From the NCBI RefSeq assembly GCF_000821065.1, contig NZ_CDGG01000001.1, positions 868,001-932,000 of the forward strand: DNA of 64,000 nucleotides. The letters run 5' to 3'. Position numbers and translations under genes: made by a program. The stretch's first letter is position 1; every line of letters starts with the position of its first letter. Positions 28,504 to 38,714 of the stretch are shown piece after piece. Below the pieces are notes generated by a model. It was not told where the DNA came from. It saw only the letters and a program-made list of their open reading frames with translations, and did no database searches. This DNA is from Oceanobacillus oncorhynchi (GTDB lineage: Bacteria; Bacillota; Bacilli; Bacillales; Amphibacillaceae).

Positions 28504-30957
28504 CTATTTTTCTAATAAAATTAGTTGCTTTCCCAATTCAAATACTAATTTAGCATATTGCTTAAGATTACTTAAATATGCTGGATGATCCGTATTTACG
28601 CTCGAAATCGTTACATTTTGCTCAGCATCTATAGCAAATGACACTTCTAATTCCGTTAACAACGAAGTCGATTGAACATTTTGTAAGATATCTGCAATCC
28701 TTTTACTTGAATTCACAAGGTTGTCTTTAATTGCATCTAAGTTATGAACTTCTACATTTGGATGTAAAGCACTAACGATTTTCTGATGGACCAATTCATT
28801 AGGATGATTACAATTTTTATATGTCATATCAACGAGGTTCCAGTTGTTTGAGTTTAAATCTTTCATTAGATGCAAAGTAAACTGTTGCATTGGAAAGTGT
28901 TTAGGAGCAGCTTCTACCATAACACGTTTTTTACTAAGGTTTTTTTGAAAATGCTGCTTTAATTGGAATTCGCTGAATATTTTCGTTCCTTTCCTTGTAA
29001 GGAGTTCAAATTTATTATTTGGTAATTGATATACATACATAACTTCTCTCGTTGCTTCTAAAGTTAATTTTATTAGATGATACGTATTGACCCAATGAAA
29101 GACATCTCGAACTTTCTTAACCCTTGAATAATCTGGAAGTAGTGTTGCTAGGTTATTATCTTCTTTTAACCTTTCATACAATGATGTGACATTTAAGATT
29201 TGATTGGACCAGCTATTAATAAAAGGAATGTCTTCAAATTCTTCATAAATAATTTGCAAACCCTCGTTTTCTTTTGCCTTTAATCTATCAAAAATAATAT
29301 CTGGATAAGAGCTTATATAAGGCTTCCACTCATCTTCTTCATTAAAATGTCCTCGAACCAGCATATTCTCAAAATCGATATCGCTTGGTCGAATAAGACA
29401 AATATCCGTATTTTGATCTTCAGCAGCCTCAAGCAAAGCTTTTTGTAAGGGAGTTGTTTTTTGTATAGAAGGAACTATAAGCCCTAATACGATTTGATTT
29501 GTATCCTTGCGAGTACTGAGATTAGATGTACGTGCATTAAATTGATTTTTATATTGAAAGCTGTTCGCAGAAACAGAATGAACAATCCCGTTTTCATAAA
29601 TATATTTTGCATAAGCAATCGTATTTACTGCTCTTTTCTCTTCGTGAAATGCAGTTTGCGGTCCATTATTTGCCTCATGCATCCATATTCTTCCCTTATC
29701 ATCAATGGCAAAGTCCAGCCCGAGCTCATCAATAGCCATACCATATAATTTATCTAAATTCCAAGCAACATCAATAGATAACTCTAGAATATTCTCAGTA
29801 TATTTCTTTCCTTGCTTTTCCCCATATTGTTCAATCAGGAAATCCTGGAAGTTCTCTATTCTGCCCTCTGTACTGATATTGCTCAAGTTTGATTTCTTAT
29901 TCCCGATTCGCGGATAAATATAAGTAAGCTGCCAATCCCCATCAGCATTTTTTTGTACATGAGCACGAATATGGTAAGGCTCATTATTTTTCGTGCGGGT
30001 ATGAATATATTTTTGGATAATATAACTGTTTTTTTCTTTTAAAATGACATTATTTAACCACTTATCAAATCCTTCTGCAGTAAGAATCGTTTCCTTTTTT
30101 TGATCTAATAGAACATATCGCTGGTTTTTCTTTGTCACAAAATAAATATTTTCTCCGCGGTTTGCCCTTAGGTGTTTAAAAACAACTTTAGGATTATTTG
30201 CTAAGAAAGTGTGAATCTGCTCAATGCTATGGCATTGCTGAAAAGGGACAAGCAACCTGACATACTTGTTTCCAGTCTGTAAAAGCCGTTCTGGTAAAGA
30301 AATCTTATTCCCAACAAAAAAGTAACTGGTAAAAGGAATCCTACGATGCAATTTACGACCGGTATGTGTCTTTTTGGTTGAAGTATTATTAATTACATCA
30401 GGAAAAGAGATGTATCCCTGCTTTTTATCTCCATTTTGATAAAAAGTGGCATGGATTGTTTCCTCAGAGAAATTGACATCATCATCTCCAAAGAAGTATA
30501 AAATGGTATTCTGTTTTTCGCTCTCTTCGACCATTGCATCAATACGAGGTTTAGGATAGAAATTGAGCGGATTCCGAAAACCATAAACACCAATTCGCAG
30601 CTTTTTGTCTTCCTTTGATTCTTGACTGCTTTCTTCAAGTAAAAATTTTAATTTATGTAGGTTTGGAATAAATGAAAATTGAGTGATTTCTAGGATTTTC
30701 GCAAATTTTGCATTCTCGATATTTTTAGCGATTAATAAGATATTTTTCTCTAATTTCTCTGCTAAATTTTTATGCGTACTGTTTATGTAACCATATTGGG
30801 TTAAGGCTTGAATACCGTCAACGATACTCCCGAATATAAAGATAGATTGATTAACTTCTTTTTCCTTCGCTAAACCTTGAAAATGTTCGGTGGCTTCTAT
30901 AATTGTATTTACGATGTTTAACGATTGCGTAACCTGTTTTTGATTTATTGTAGTCAT
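28504..30957 (-). CDS. Double YheC/YheD-type ATP-grasp protein
   Basis: An 817-residue protein of the YheC/D ATP-grasp family, linked in Bacillus to the spore coat. After an N-terminal helical part (about 1-110), a full unit follows (about 115-470): IGVYGFRNPLNFYP, FPDVI, the ATP-grasp core with VVFKHLRANRGENIYFV and IIQKYIHTRT, and the metal/ATP-binding end DELGLDFAIDDKGRIWMHEANNGPQ. A second, shorter unit begins near 485 (LGLIVPSIQKTTPLQKAL, YPDIIFDRLK, IPFINSW) but lacks the clear ATP-grasp catalytic residues. Family members are usually 350-450 residues, so this looks like an internal duplication with a decayed second half. It stands alone. Confidence 0.75.
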   Translation of the reverse strand: MTTINQKQVTQSLNIVNTIIEATEHFQGLAKEKEVNQSIFIFGSIVDGIQALTQYGYINSTHKNLAEKLEKNILLIAKNIENAKFAKILEITQFSFIPNLHKLKFLLEESSQESKEDKKLRIGVYGFRNPLNFYPKPRIDAMVEESEKQNTILYFFGDDDVNFSEETIHATFYQNGDKKQGYISFPDVINNTSTKKTHTGRKLHRRIPFTSYFFVGNKISLPERLLQTGNKYVRLLVPFQQCHSIEQIHTFLANNPKVVFKHLRANRGENIYFVTKKNQRYVLLDQKKETILTAEGFDKWLNNVILKEKNSYIIQKYIHTRTKNNEPYHIRAHVQKNADGDWQLTYIYPRIGNKKSNLSNISTEGRIENFQDFLIEQYGEKQGKKYTENILELSIDVAWNLDKLYGMAIDELGLDFAIDDKGRIWMHEANNGPQTAFHEEKRAVNTIAYAKYIYENGIVHSVSANSFQYKNQFNARTSNLSTRKDTNQIVLGLIVPSIQKTTPLQKALLEAAEDQNTDICLIRPSDIDFENMLVRGHFNEEDEWKPYISSYPDIIFDRLKAKENEGLQIIYEEFEDIPFINSWSNQILNVTSLYERLKEDNNLATLLPDYSRVKKVRDVFHWVNTYHLIKLTLEATREVMYVYQLPNNKFELLTRKGTKIFSEFQLKQHFQKNLSKKRVMVEAAPKHFPMQQFTLHLMKDLNSNNWNLVDMTYKNCNHPNELVHQKIVSALHPNVEVHNLDAIKDNLVNSSKRIADILQNVQSTSLLTELEVSFAIDAEQNVTISSVNTDHPAYLSNLKQYAKLVFELGKQLILLEK

Positions 30958-31185
30958 TTTTGCACTCCTGACATGAGATTAATGTTGTGAATAATTAATA
31001 AGTGAAAAGATTTCCTTCTACTTATATTTATTATCGGTATGTTTGGAGAAATACTGAAGAGAGTATAATGACATGTATAGAAATTGTTAAATAGTATTTA
31101 ATAACGTTGCTATAGGTGGATTATTAAGGCTTTCTGAAAAGTATTAAATTTTACATGAACATAAAATGGCTCTAGTGAATATAAA

Positions 31186-31246
31186 CGCAAAGCATACATA
31201 ATAGTCCTAAACAGTTTTAATCAGGACTAATACGTATCACTTTGCG
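31186..31246. repeat. Imperfect inverted repeat downstream of the LysR remnant
   Basis: CGCAAAG (31186-31192) and CTTTGCG (31240-31246) enclose a second arm pair, AGTCCT/AGGACT (31203-31208 and 31222-31227), making a long hairpin. It may be a terminator or a small mobile repeat. The rest of the 30958-31260 gap shows nothing else. Confidence 0.5.
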
Positions 31247-31260
31247 CTTTATTTTCAAGC

Positions 31261-31806
31261 CTATTCAGAATTTAAAATCCCCCCCTCATGAAACGCACAA
31301 ATAGTCTCTATAGACCTATGAATCACAGGTGGCAGATATCTCGAACGATTTTTAACAAGATATACATTTCTTTTTAACATCGGACTTTCCAGCTTTTTGA
31401 TATGCACATTTGGATGGTTAGATGCATTGACATAGTTTTCCGGAACAATGGTAATTCCAAGGCTACTTTCCACAAGGTGATAAGCTGTTTCAAATCGTTC
31501 AATTTCGAATTGGATATTGGGATGGATACTTGCGTTTTGAAAAGCCTTTATGATATCAATCCGTGTTTGGTAGCCCTCTTTGCATAAAATGAAGGGCAGG
31601 TGCTGTAAATTTTCTATCGTAAGTGAAGCTTCGGATTGAAGAGGGTGATTCTTTGGAAGTAATACGACAAGATTTTCCTCATATAAAAAGATGGATTCGA
31701 GCTCTTGTATATCAATAAAACCCTGCTTAAATAGGGGAACGTTATAGAGGATAAAATCTCTGGAAAAACATCCAGTGTATAAATGTTTCCATTCCATAGT
31801 CTTCAA
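31261..31806 (-). pseudogene. LysR-family regulator remnant (effector-binding half only)
   Basis: The 181 codons encode only the C-terminal part of a LysR-type regulator: VVLLPKNHPLQSEASLTIENL, FILCKEGYQTRIDIIKAF, AYHLVESSLGITIVPENY. The winged-helix DNA-binding domain and linker (about 110-120 residues) are missing, and nothing upstream of 31806 encodes them. The first 25 or so residues (KTMEWKHLYTGCFSRDFILYNVPLF) look like the domain entry fused to unrelated sequence. It is probably a deletion remnant. Confidence 0.75.
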
Positions 31807-32001
31807 TTCATGGTATAATAGACTTGGTTTATTTGTTCTATTTTATCATTTTATTCAGACTACATTCTTATGCTGAAGGAAAGAGGTGAATACTGCCAAG
31901 ATCCCTGTCAGGAAGGAAAGAAATGGAGAAGAGCCAGCTTGCTTCATACGGATCAGCACATGCTGTAAATCAACTAATATACATAGAAGGAGAAACGAAA
32001 A

Positions 32002-34941
32002 ATGCATAGAAAGTACAAATGGGGTGGCTTTTTAATCGCTGCTGTTCTTACGTTTTTTGCATGGGCAATACCATTACAGACAGTAAGCGCGGAAAAAGAC
32101 AATAAACAATTTGGAAATACACAAAATGATTCAAACGAACTAGATACGATTGAAATGCCTGCACAAGCTCTTCTTTCTTTGAAGGACTCGGAGGATGATG
32201 AGGAGACAGAGGAAGTGCCAACCGATGATGCAGAAGAGTTAGATTCGCCGGAGGTTTATATTACAGATGACATATTGGCGGAAGCGGTTGCGCAAGAATT
32301 AGGGAAAGAAGCAGGACAGCCGATTACAGAAGCTGATATGAAGCAATTAGTAGAATTGGAGAAGCAGGGAGCAGTTGGCGCTGCATCGATACGCTCTCTT
32401 GAAGGGCTGCAATCTGCGGAGAATTTGGAGAGATTACATTTGCCGATGCATGATGTCAATGATATTTCTCCGCTATCTAACTTGGGGAAGTTACAGTCTT
32501 TAGATTTGGCTTACAGCTCGGTTAATGACCTGACACCTTTAGCCAATCTGGGGAATGTAGAGAGTTTGAATTTGTTTGGAAATCCAATCAATGATGTTGC
32601 TCCTTTAGCAAATTTGGGAAAGTTAAGGGATCTAGACCTGGCTTATACGTTTATAGAGGATATTTCACCCTTATCGGATTTGCCAAATTTAGAGAACTTA
32701 AATTTGGATGGCAATCCGGTGCAGGAGGAAGCGGCAGATTCTGAAGATGAGGGGGACGATGTTGATAATAACTCGGAATCAGATGAAGAAGGAGCAGAAG
32801 AGGACAACGGGGAGTCTGGTATGGATTCGCCAGAGGTTTATTTTGAGGATGCGGTGTTGGAAAAAGCGGTTGCGGAAGAATTGGGAATAGATGGCCGGGC
32901 TATTACTGGGGCGGATATGACAAAACTGACAAACTTAGATGCCAATGGTTTTGATTCTGAACGGATTAGCTCCCTGGAAGGTTTACAGTATGCGACGAAC
33001 CTGGCTGATTTATCTTTATGGAATAATAATATTAGCGATCTGACACCTATCAGCGGCTTAGAAAATTTATCTTATTTAGATTTGGATGATAATAATATTG
33101 AAGATCTTACGCCCTTGACCAATCTAACAAACTTAATGACGTTATATTTGGATAATAATGCGATTGAAGATATTACTCCGCTGCAGGAATTATCTTTAGC
33201 AGACATGTATATCTCTTTGTATGGAAATCATATCGATGATGAAGCTGCGATTCAATATTTACGGGATAATGGAGCTTCAGTTGGCTATTATAACGATTCA
33301 CCAGAGGTATATTTTGAGGACGAAGCATTGGAAGAAGCAATTGCAAATACATTAGGAATAGAAGGGCGAGCGATTACGGAGTCAGATATGGCAAAACTAA
33401 CTGATTTATATGCGAGTGGCTATGAATCTGATTTTGGCCCAATCACTTCTCTGGAAGGATTGCAATATGCAGATAATTTAATGTATTTAGATTTACCTGC
33501 GAGCAACATTAGCGACCTGACGCCTCTGTCTGGATTAGGACAATTGGAAGGTTTAAATCTGTGGGATAACGAGATTAGTGATCTGACACCTCTAAGCAGC
33601 TTGGAAAACTTATCTTATTTAGATTTGGATGAAAATGATATAGAAGACCTCGCACCTTTATCGAATCTAACCAATTTAGAGACTTTATATCTGTCTTATA
33701 ATGAAATTGAAGATATTACTCCGTTACAGGAATTATCCTTGATGGATATGTATATTTCGTTATACGGGAATTATTTCGATGACGAAGAGACCATTCAATA
33801 TTTACGGGATAATGGTGCTACCGTTAATTACGACTGGGAAGAGGAAGAGGAATCACCAGAGGTATATTTTGAGGATGAGATATTGGAAGCAGCAATTGCT
33901 GAGGAATTAGGTATAGCAGGCCGGCCGATCACGGAGGAAGACATGGCTAAGCTTACGGAATTAACTTCATATGGAACCAATTCGGAATCGATAACCTCTC
34001 TGGAAGGATTACAGTATGCAGAGAATTTACGAGAGTTAAATTTGATGTCAAATGCCATTAGCGATTTAACGCCTTTATCCAACTTAGTGAATTTAGAAGG
34101 GTTAACTTTATGGGATAACGACGTCAGCGACATAACGCCGTTGGAGAACTTGAGAAATCTATCTTATTTAGATTTAGATAATAATGCGATAGAAGATCTC
34201 ACTCCTTTATCGGATCTAAAAAATTTAGAGACTTTACATTTGGATGATAATGCAATTAGTGATATTACTCCATTAAGAGAATTATCCTTAAAGGATATGT
34301 ATATTTCTCTGTATGGAAATAGTTTCAACGACGATGATACGATCCAATATTTACGAGATAATGGTGCTATAGTCGGCTATTACTCTACAGAGAGCGATGA
34401 AGAAGACGAAACAGAAACACCTGACCCAGATGATGATTCCGACAATCCAGAAGGGGAAGACGATACACCAACCCCTGAAGGAAGCGGAGATGAAAACGGA
34501 GAAACAAATGACGGCACGCCGAACCCTGAAGACAATGAAGGTGGAAATGGGGAACAAGAAGGTAATACTCCAGCCCCTGAAGGCGACGATGAAGAAAACG
34601 GAGATTCAGAAGAGGAAGCTCCAAATCCGGAAGAAAATGAAGAAGGAACTGGAAATCCAGAAGATGATACGCCAACTCCAACCGAAGCAGAAGGCGGAAA
34701 TGGAGAAGCAAATAATGCCGCTCCAAATGCAGTTGGAACAACAGGAGGCAGCGGAGAATCTGGAAACAATTCCACCGCTGAGGGAAGCCAAAGTGATGTA
34801 CGCGGGGAAACGACAGCGGAAAAGCTGCCAAATACATCAACCAATGCGTATAATTGGTTCTTGGCTGGAGCGATATTCCTTTTCGCTGGTAGCTATATGT
34901 TGATTTTTTATGCATACAGAAACAGAATAAATAACGGATAG
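32002..34941 (+). CDS. Internalin-like leucine-rich-repeat surface protein with LPNTS sorting motif
   Basis: A 979-residue exported wall protein. A signal peptide (about 1-30, ending VSA-EK) leads to four modules of roughly 160-190 residues beginning at SPEVY (about 82, 276, 433 and 617). Each starts with a helical cap (LEGLQ) and continues as internalin-type 22-residue LRRs (NISDLTPLSGL, NAIEDITPL); modules 2-4 end in LYGN...IQYLRDNGA. A Glu/Pro/Asn-rich stalk (about 797-935) precedes LPNTS (942-946), a hydrophobic helix and a positive tail: a sortase substrate with Ser in place of Gly. Such proteins bind other proteins or surfaces; the partner is unknown, and no sortase gene is nearby. The protein is very acidic. 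Confidence 0.85.
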   Translation: MHRKYKWGGFLIAAVLTFFAWAIPLQTVSAEKDNKQFGNTQNDSNELDTIEMPAQALLSLKDSEDDEETEEVPTDDAEELDSPEVYITDDILAEAVAQELGKEAGQPITEADMKQLVELEKQGAVGAASIRSLEGLQSAENLERLHLPMHDVNDISPLSNLGKLQSLDLAYSSVNDLTPLANLGNVESLNLFGNPINDVAPLANLGKLRDLDLAYTFIEDISPLSDLPNLENLNLDGNPVQEEAADSEDEGDDVDNNSESDEEGAEEDNGESGMDSPEVYFEDAVLEKAVAEELGIDGRAITGADMTKLTNLDANGFDSERISSLEGLQYATNLADLSLWNNNISDLTPISGLENLSYLDLDDNNIEDLTPLTNLTNLMTLYLDNNAIEDITPLQELSLADMYISLYGNHIDDEAAIQYLRDNGASVGYYNDSPEVYFEDEALEEAIANTLGIEGRAITESDMAKLTDLYASGYESDFGPITSLEGLQYADNLMYLDLPASNISDLTPLSGLGQLEGLNLWDNEISDLTPLSSLENLSYLDLDENDIEDLAPLSNLTNLETLYLSYNEIEDITPLQELSLMDMYISLYGNYFDDEETIQYLRDNGATVNYDWEEEEESPEVYFEDEILEAAIAEELGIAGRPITEEDMAKLTELTSYGTNSESITSLEGLQYAENLRELNLMSNAISDLTPLSNLVNLEGLTLWDNDVSDITPLENLRNLSYLDLDNNAIEDLTPLSDLKNLETLHLDDNAISDITPLRELSLKDMYISLYGNSFNDDDTIQYLRDNGAIVGYYSTESDEEDETETPDPDDDSDNPEGEDDTPTPEGSGDENGETNDGTPNPEDNEGGNGEQEGNTPAPEGDDEENGDSEEEAPNPEENEEGTGNPEDDTPTPTEAEGGNGEANNAAPNAVGTTGGSGESGNNSTAEGSQSDVRGETTAEKLPNTSTNAYNWFLAGAIFLFAGSYMLIFYAYRNRINNG

Positions 34942-34952
34942 TAAGACGAAAG

Positions 34953-35003
34953 AAGCTACTCTCTCTCCCTTGCAAAATTTCAGGAATGAGAGTAGCTTTT
35001 TTC
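34953..35003 (+). terminator. Terminator of the LRR surface protein gene
   Basis: AAGCTACTCTC (34953-34963) pairs with GAGAGTAGCTT (34988-34998), followed by TTTT. Confidence 0.85.
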
Positions 35004-35277
35004 ACTAATTTATCATTTTAAGAGTGGACGAAATTATTCCTAAATATTATATAAATTTCTCCAATAATGACATTTATAGATGATGTTCAAAAGCCCACCT
35101 GAAATGATTAACAGTAATTCTATGTTGGAGACAATTTTTTAATACCATAGAAATACTTCCATTTTTTGTTTATAATTCATTTTTTTACACATGTTTAATA
35201 GAATCGTAAAACTATATTCAATAACAAACACTTATAATACAATAAGAATATGTGAATCACGAGGGGAGGTTTTTAAC

Positions 35278-36732
35278 ATTTACAAACTACTATTAGCCGA
35301 TCGTGATAAAGAAGAACTTCAAGGCATTCGTTGGTTACTATCTAAATATTCATTCCCAATAACAAATATTAGCTTAACTGACCAAATAACCGATGTTCTA
35401 ACAAATCTCGAAAATGAACTTCCTGATATTCTATGTGTTGAATTAGATATGATACCAGAGAATAAGTGGGAAGTAGTAAAAACCTTTATTTACAGGTATT
35501 CAGGGCAGGTGATAGCGATTACTGCAGAGGCGACTTTTGAACGAGCTATGCAAGCGATGTCTATAAAGGCAGTTGATTTGTGGGTGAAGCCACTATCGCC
35601 TTCACGTATGAAACGTGCCATACAACAAGCAGTTGGTAACCTAACAGCCATTCGTAAGAAAAATACAGAAATTGAATTTGAACAGGTTATTCGATATGAA
35701 TCTTTATTTATAGATGATTACGTACCCTTCCATTACCCAGTCTACTTATTAGAGGCTGAACATCGAGAAACACTGAATGATTTACGGGTTTTTATTAATC
35801 AATTTGATTTTGATTATAAACCATCAGTATTCTCAACTCATAATTGCATTATTCTTGTATTCCGCCATGATTTCCCAGAACCGTTAAAACAAGCACAGAG
35901 ATTTTTAAGAGAATGGAAACACGTAGAAGCAGGTTCTATTGTGATAGTTGTACATACGGGGAGTGAAGATTCACTTTTTCAAATTTATATGAAACTAATT
36001 CGTATGATGGAAACAACATTTTTTATTGGTTACGAGCAAGTGCTGCTTGCAGAAGACGCACAAGATTGGGTGGAGATAGATCCTTTTCTAACAATGGAAG
36101 AACAAAGGAATTTGATTTTTATGCTAGATGAGGGACAGGGAGATAAGTTAAAGACATGGTTGTATGAGGAATTTTTTGATATGCAATCTCCTTATCTTGA
36201 ACCAGGACTGCTTCGTACACGTTTAACGAGTATATTGGCACAGGTACGTCGTTTTATGTTTCGCAAAGGGATAACAAATCAAGATAGTGAAGTTTATTAT
36301 AAGAAGGTATTTGAGATTATCTTATATGGTCCGGTTCTATATCGTATTGTTCAAGAGTTGATTCTATTTATTCATTATTTGTTTCAAACGGTTAAAGAGC
36401 AACAGATGTATGCGAAGGCAGATGTTGTCGAGTCAGCTATTAGCTACATGGAAAATCATTATAATTATGCAACTCTTTCGTTGACAGAAGTAGCAGAACA
36501 TGTTGGTCGCAGTCCATCCCATTTAAGTCACATCCTAACCAAAAAGTATCATCAATCATTCCGTGAAATGCTGATTTATATCCGATTGCAAAAAGCAAAA
36601 GAACTGCTTGGATCAACGGACGAGTCCATTCAAAATATTGCAGTCTCTGTTGGATTTCGTAATCCGAATTATTTTAGTCGTGTGTTCAAATCATATACGG
36701 GGCTCACTCCTCGTGAATGGAGATTACGATAA
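35278..36732 (+). CDS. AraC-family pseudo-response regulator, apparently starting at AUU, upstream of hutU
   Basis: A 484-residue regulator: a receiver-like N-terminal domain (about 1-118), a long middle domain, and a C-terminal double-HTH AraC domain (about 385-484; LTEVAEHVGRSPSHLSHIL, IAVSVGFRNPNYFSRVFK). The receiver keeps the acidic pocket (LLADRD) and Lys (WVKPLS), but the phosphoacceptor Asp appears to be Glu (PDILCVELDMIP). The start is unusual: AGGGGAGG lies eight bases before ATT 35278, giving (M)YKLLLADRDKEEL, a standard receiver start. The only in-frame ATG (35191) has no ribosome binding site and adds 29 unrelated residues. It lies just upstream of hutU and may control the hut genes. 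Confidence 0.8.
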   Translation: MYKLLLADRDKEELQGIRWLLSKYSFPITNISLTDQITDVLTNLENELPDILCVELDMIPENKWEVVKTFIYRYSGQVIAITAEATFERAMQAMSIKAVDLWVKPLSPSRMKRAIQQAVGNLTAIRKKNTEIEFEQVIRYESLFIDDYVPFHYPVYLLEAEHRETLNDLRVFINQFDFDYKPSVFSTHNCIILVFRHDFPEPLKQAQRFLREWKHVEAGSIVIVVHTGSEDSLFQIYMKLIRMMETTFFIGYEQVLLAEDAQDWVEIDPFLTMEEQRNLIFMLDEGQGDKLKTWLYEEFFDMQSPYLEPGLLRTRLTSILAQVRRFMFRKGITNQDSEVYYKKVFEIILYGPVLYRIVQELILFIHYLFQTVKEQQMYAKADVVESAISYMENHYNYATLSLTEVAEHVGRSPSHLSHILTKKYHQSFREMLIYIRLQKAKELLGSTDESIQNIAVSVGFRNPNYFSRVFKSYTGLTPREWRLR

Positions 36733-36809
36733 GTGCGAAAATCTTAATGTAATGAAAAGTAGTTAATAATCATATATTTTTATAACAATCTAATATTTTT
36801 TCTATAAAA

Positions 36810-36823
36810 TGAAAGCGTTTTAT
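36810..36823. promoter_or_regulatory. cre site (CcpA) upstream of hutU
   Basis: TGAAAGCGTTTTAT matches TGWAANCGNTNWCA at 12 of 14 positions, 122 bases before the hutU start. Carbon catabolite repression of hut genes is known in B. subtilis; this site is inferred by motif. Confidence 0.6.
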
Positions 36824-36944
36824 AAAATGATTTATAGTTACCTAAAATTTTTATTGTATTTCGAAATTCCATTATCTATATTCCACTTCTCTTCATTGAT
36901 AAAATAAGAATTATCAGAAGACTTCAACGAGGAGTGAATGTGTG

Positions 36945-38612
36945 ATGAAAGAGACGAAATCAAAAGAAGTAAAGCAATACAGAGGTACAGAATTAAATAC
37001 AAAAGGATGGATTCAAGAGGCAGCATTACGTATGTTAAATAACAATTTGCATCCGGATGTAGCAGAAAATCCGGATGAATTAGTCGTTTATGGAGGAATA
37101 GGAAAAGCAGCAAGAAACTGGGAGTGTTATGAAGTGATTGTTGCTTCCTTAAAAGCTTTAGAAGAGGATGAGACATTATTAATTCAGTCTGGTAAGCCCG
37201 TAGCGGTTTTACCTTCTCATAAAGATGCACCGAAAGTTTTAATTGCCAATTCAAATCTTGTACCGGCTTGGGCAAATTGGGACCACTTTCATGAGATGGA
37301 TCAAAAAGGATTAATGATGTATGGACAAATGACAGCAGGAAGCTGGATTTATATTGGAAGCCAGGGGATTCTTCAAGGAACCTATGAAACATTTGCGGAA
37401 TGTGCCAAGCAGCATTTTCATGGCGATTTGGCTGGAACTATTTCAGTGACGGCGGGTCTCGGTGGAATGGGTGGTGCGCAGCCGTTGGCGGTAACTTTGA
37501 ATGGCGGAGTTTGTATCGCGATTGAAGTAGATCAGCATCGAATTAATCGCCGAATTGAAACGAAGTATTTAGACACGTATACCGATGATTTGGATGAAGC
37601 CATTCGTCTTGCTAATGAAGCCCGTTCAGAAAAGAAAGCGTTATCTATTGGCTTGTTGGGAAATGCTGCAGAATTGTTACCGAAAATGATTGAAAAAGGG
37701 CTCATCCCAGATGTGTTAACAGATCAAACCTCGGCACATGATCCGTTAAATGGTTATATTCCTGAAGGGTTTAGTCTGGAGAAAGCTGCTGATTTACGAG
37801 GAAAAGATGAAGCAGCATATATGAAGCTTTCCAAAGCAAGCATGGCAAAGCATGTTGAAGCAATGCTGGAAATGCAAAAACAGGGGGCTGTTACCTTTGA
37901 TTATGGAAATAATATCCGTCAAGTAGCAAAAGACGAAGGAGTGGAGAATGCCTTTGATTTTCCTGGTTTTGTTCCAGCTTATATTCGTCCGCAATTTTGC
38001 GAGGGGAAAGGGCCTTTTCGCTGGGTAGCATTATCAGGAGAACCAGAAGATATTTATAAAACAGATGAAGTTATTTTGCGGGAGTTTAGTGATAATAAGC
38101 ATTTATGCAACTGGATACGTATGGCACGTGAAAAGGTGAGTTTCCAAGGGTTGCCTTCACGTATTTGCTGGCTTGGCTATGGAGAACGCGCCCGTTTTGG
38201 GAAAATTATTAATGAAATGGTTGCCAGTGGTGAAATAAGTGCTCCAATCGTTATCGGTCGTGATCATCTCGATTCCGGTTCTGTTGCTTCGCCGAATCGG
38301 GAAACAGAAGCGATGAAGGACGGAAGTGATGCAGTTGCGGATTGGCCGATTTTAAACGCTCTGATCAATAGTGTTGGTGGAGCAAGCTGGGTCAGTGTCC
38401 ATCATGGTGGCGGGGTAGGAATGGGATATTCCCTTCATGCCGGCATGGTCATTGTAGCGGATGGAACAAAGGATGCAGAAAAACGGCTGGATCGTGTGTT
38501 AACAACAGATCCAGGAATGGGAGTTGTCCGTCATGCGGATGCTGGATATGCGTTAGCCCAGGAAACAGCCCGCAAGAAGAACGTAAATATTCCGATGTTA
38601 AAAGATCAATAA
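36945..38612 (+). CDS. hutU: Urocanate hydratase
   Basis: Second enzyme of histidine breakdown: converts urocanate to imidazolone propionate with tightly bound NAD+. The 555-residue length is normal. The Rossmann-type NAD site is in [17 protein letters not shown], and other conserved stretches include [55 protein letters not shown] and [17 protein letters not shown] lies nine bases before ATG 36945; the GTG directly before it (36942) is possible. It heads a hutU-hutI-hutG unit. Unlike in B. subtilis, hutH and hutP are not at the front but 4 kb downstream. Confidence 0.96.
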   Translation: MKETKSKEVKQYRGTELNTKGWIQEAALRMLNNNLHPDVAENPDELVVYGGIGKAARNWECYEVIVASLKALEEDETLLIQSGKPVAVLPSHKDAPKVLIANSNLVPAWANWDHFHEMDQKGLMMYGQMTAGSWIYIGSQGILQGTYETFAECAKQHFHGDLAGTISVTAGLGGMGGAQPLAVTLNGGVCIAIEVDQHRINRRIETKYLDTYTDDLDEAIRLANEARSEKKALSIGLLGNAAELLPKMIEKGLIPDVLTDQTSAHDPLNGYIPEGFSLEKAADLRGKDEAAYMKLSKASMAKHVEAMLEMQKQGAVTFDYGNNIRQVAKDEGVENAFDFPGFVPAYIRPQFCEGKGPFRWVALSGEPEDIYKTDEVILREFSDNKHLCNWIRMAREKVSFQGLPSRICWLGYGERARFGKIINEMVASGEISAPIVIGRDHLDSGSVASPNRETEAMKDGSDAVADWPILNALINSVGGASWVSVHHGGGVGMGYSLHAGMVIVADGTKDAEKRLDRVLTTDPGMGVVRHADAGYALAQETARKKNVNIPMLKDQ

Positions 38613-38617
38613 TGTGG

Positions 38618-38667
38618 ATAGCAACTCCCAGGGAAAAGCAGTTCTTCTACTGGGGAGTGCTATTTTC
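38618..38667 (+). terminator. Hairpin between hutU and hutI
   Basis: ATAGCAACTCCCAG (38618-38631) pairs, with small bulges, with CTGGGGAGTGCTAT (38650-38663), followed by a short TTT. It may be a partial terminator that lowers hutI-hutG expression, or an RNA stabiliser. Confidence 0.5.
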
Positions 38668-38714
38668 AATGGTACTAGTAAATAGATAGAATGTAACTTC
38701 AGGAGGGAAAAACA

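Noticed and set aside
34380-35005. Minus-strand Ser/Pro- and Leu/His-rich frames opposite the LRR protein stalk
   Set aside because: They mirror the repetitive acidic stalk of the LRR gene and show no independent coding evidence.
36838-37392. Minus-strand 184-codon frame overlapping hutU
   Set aside because: It is antisense to the well-supported hutU, has no recognisable protein features and no suitable ribosome binding site.
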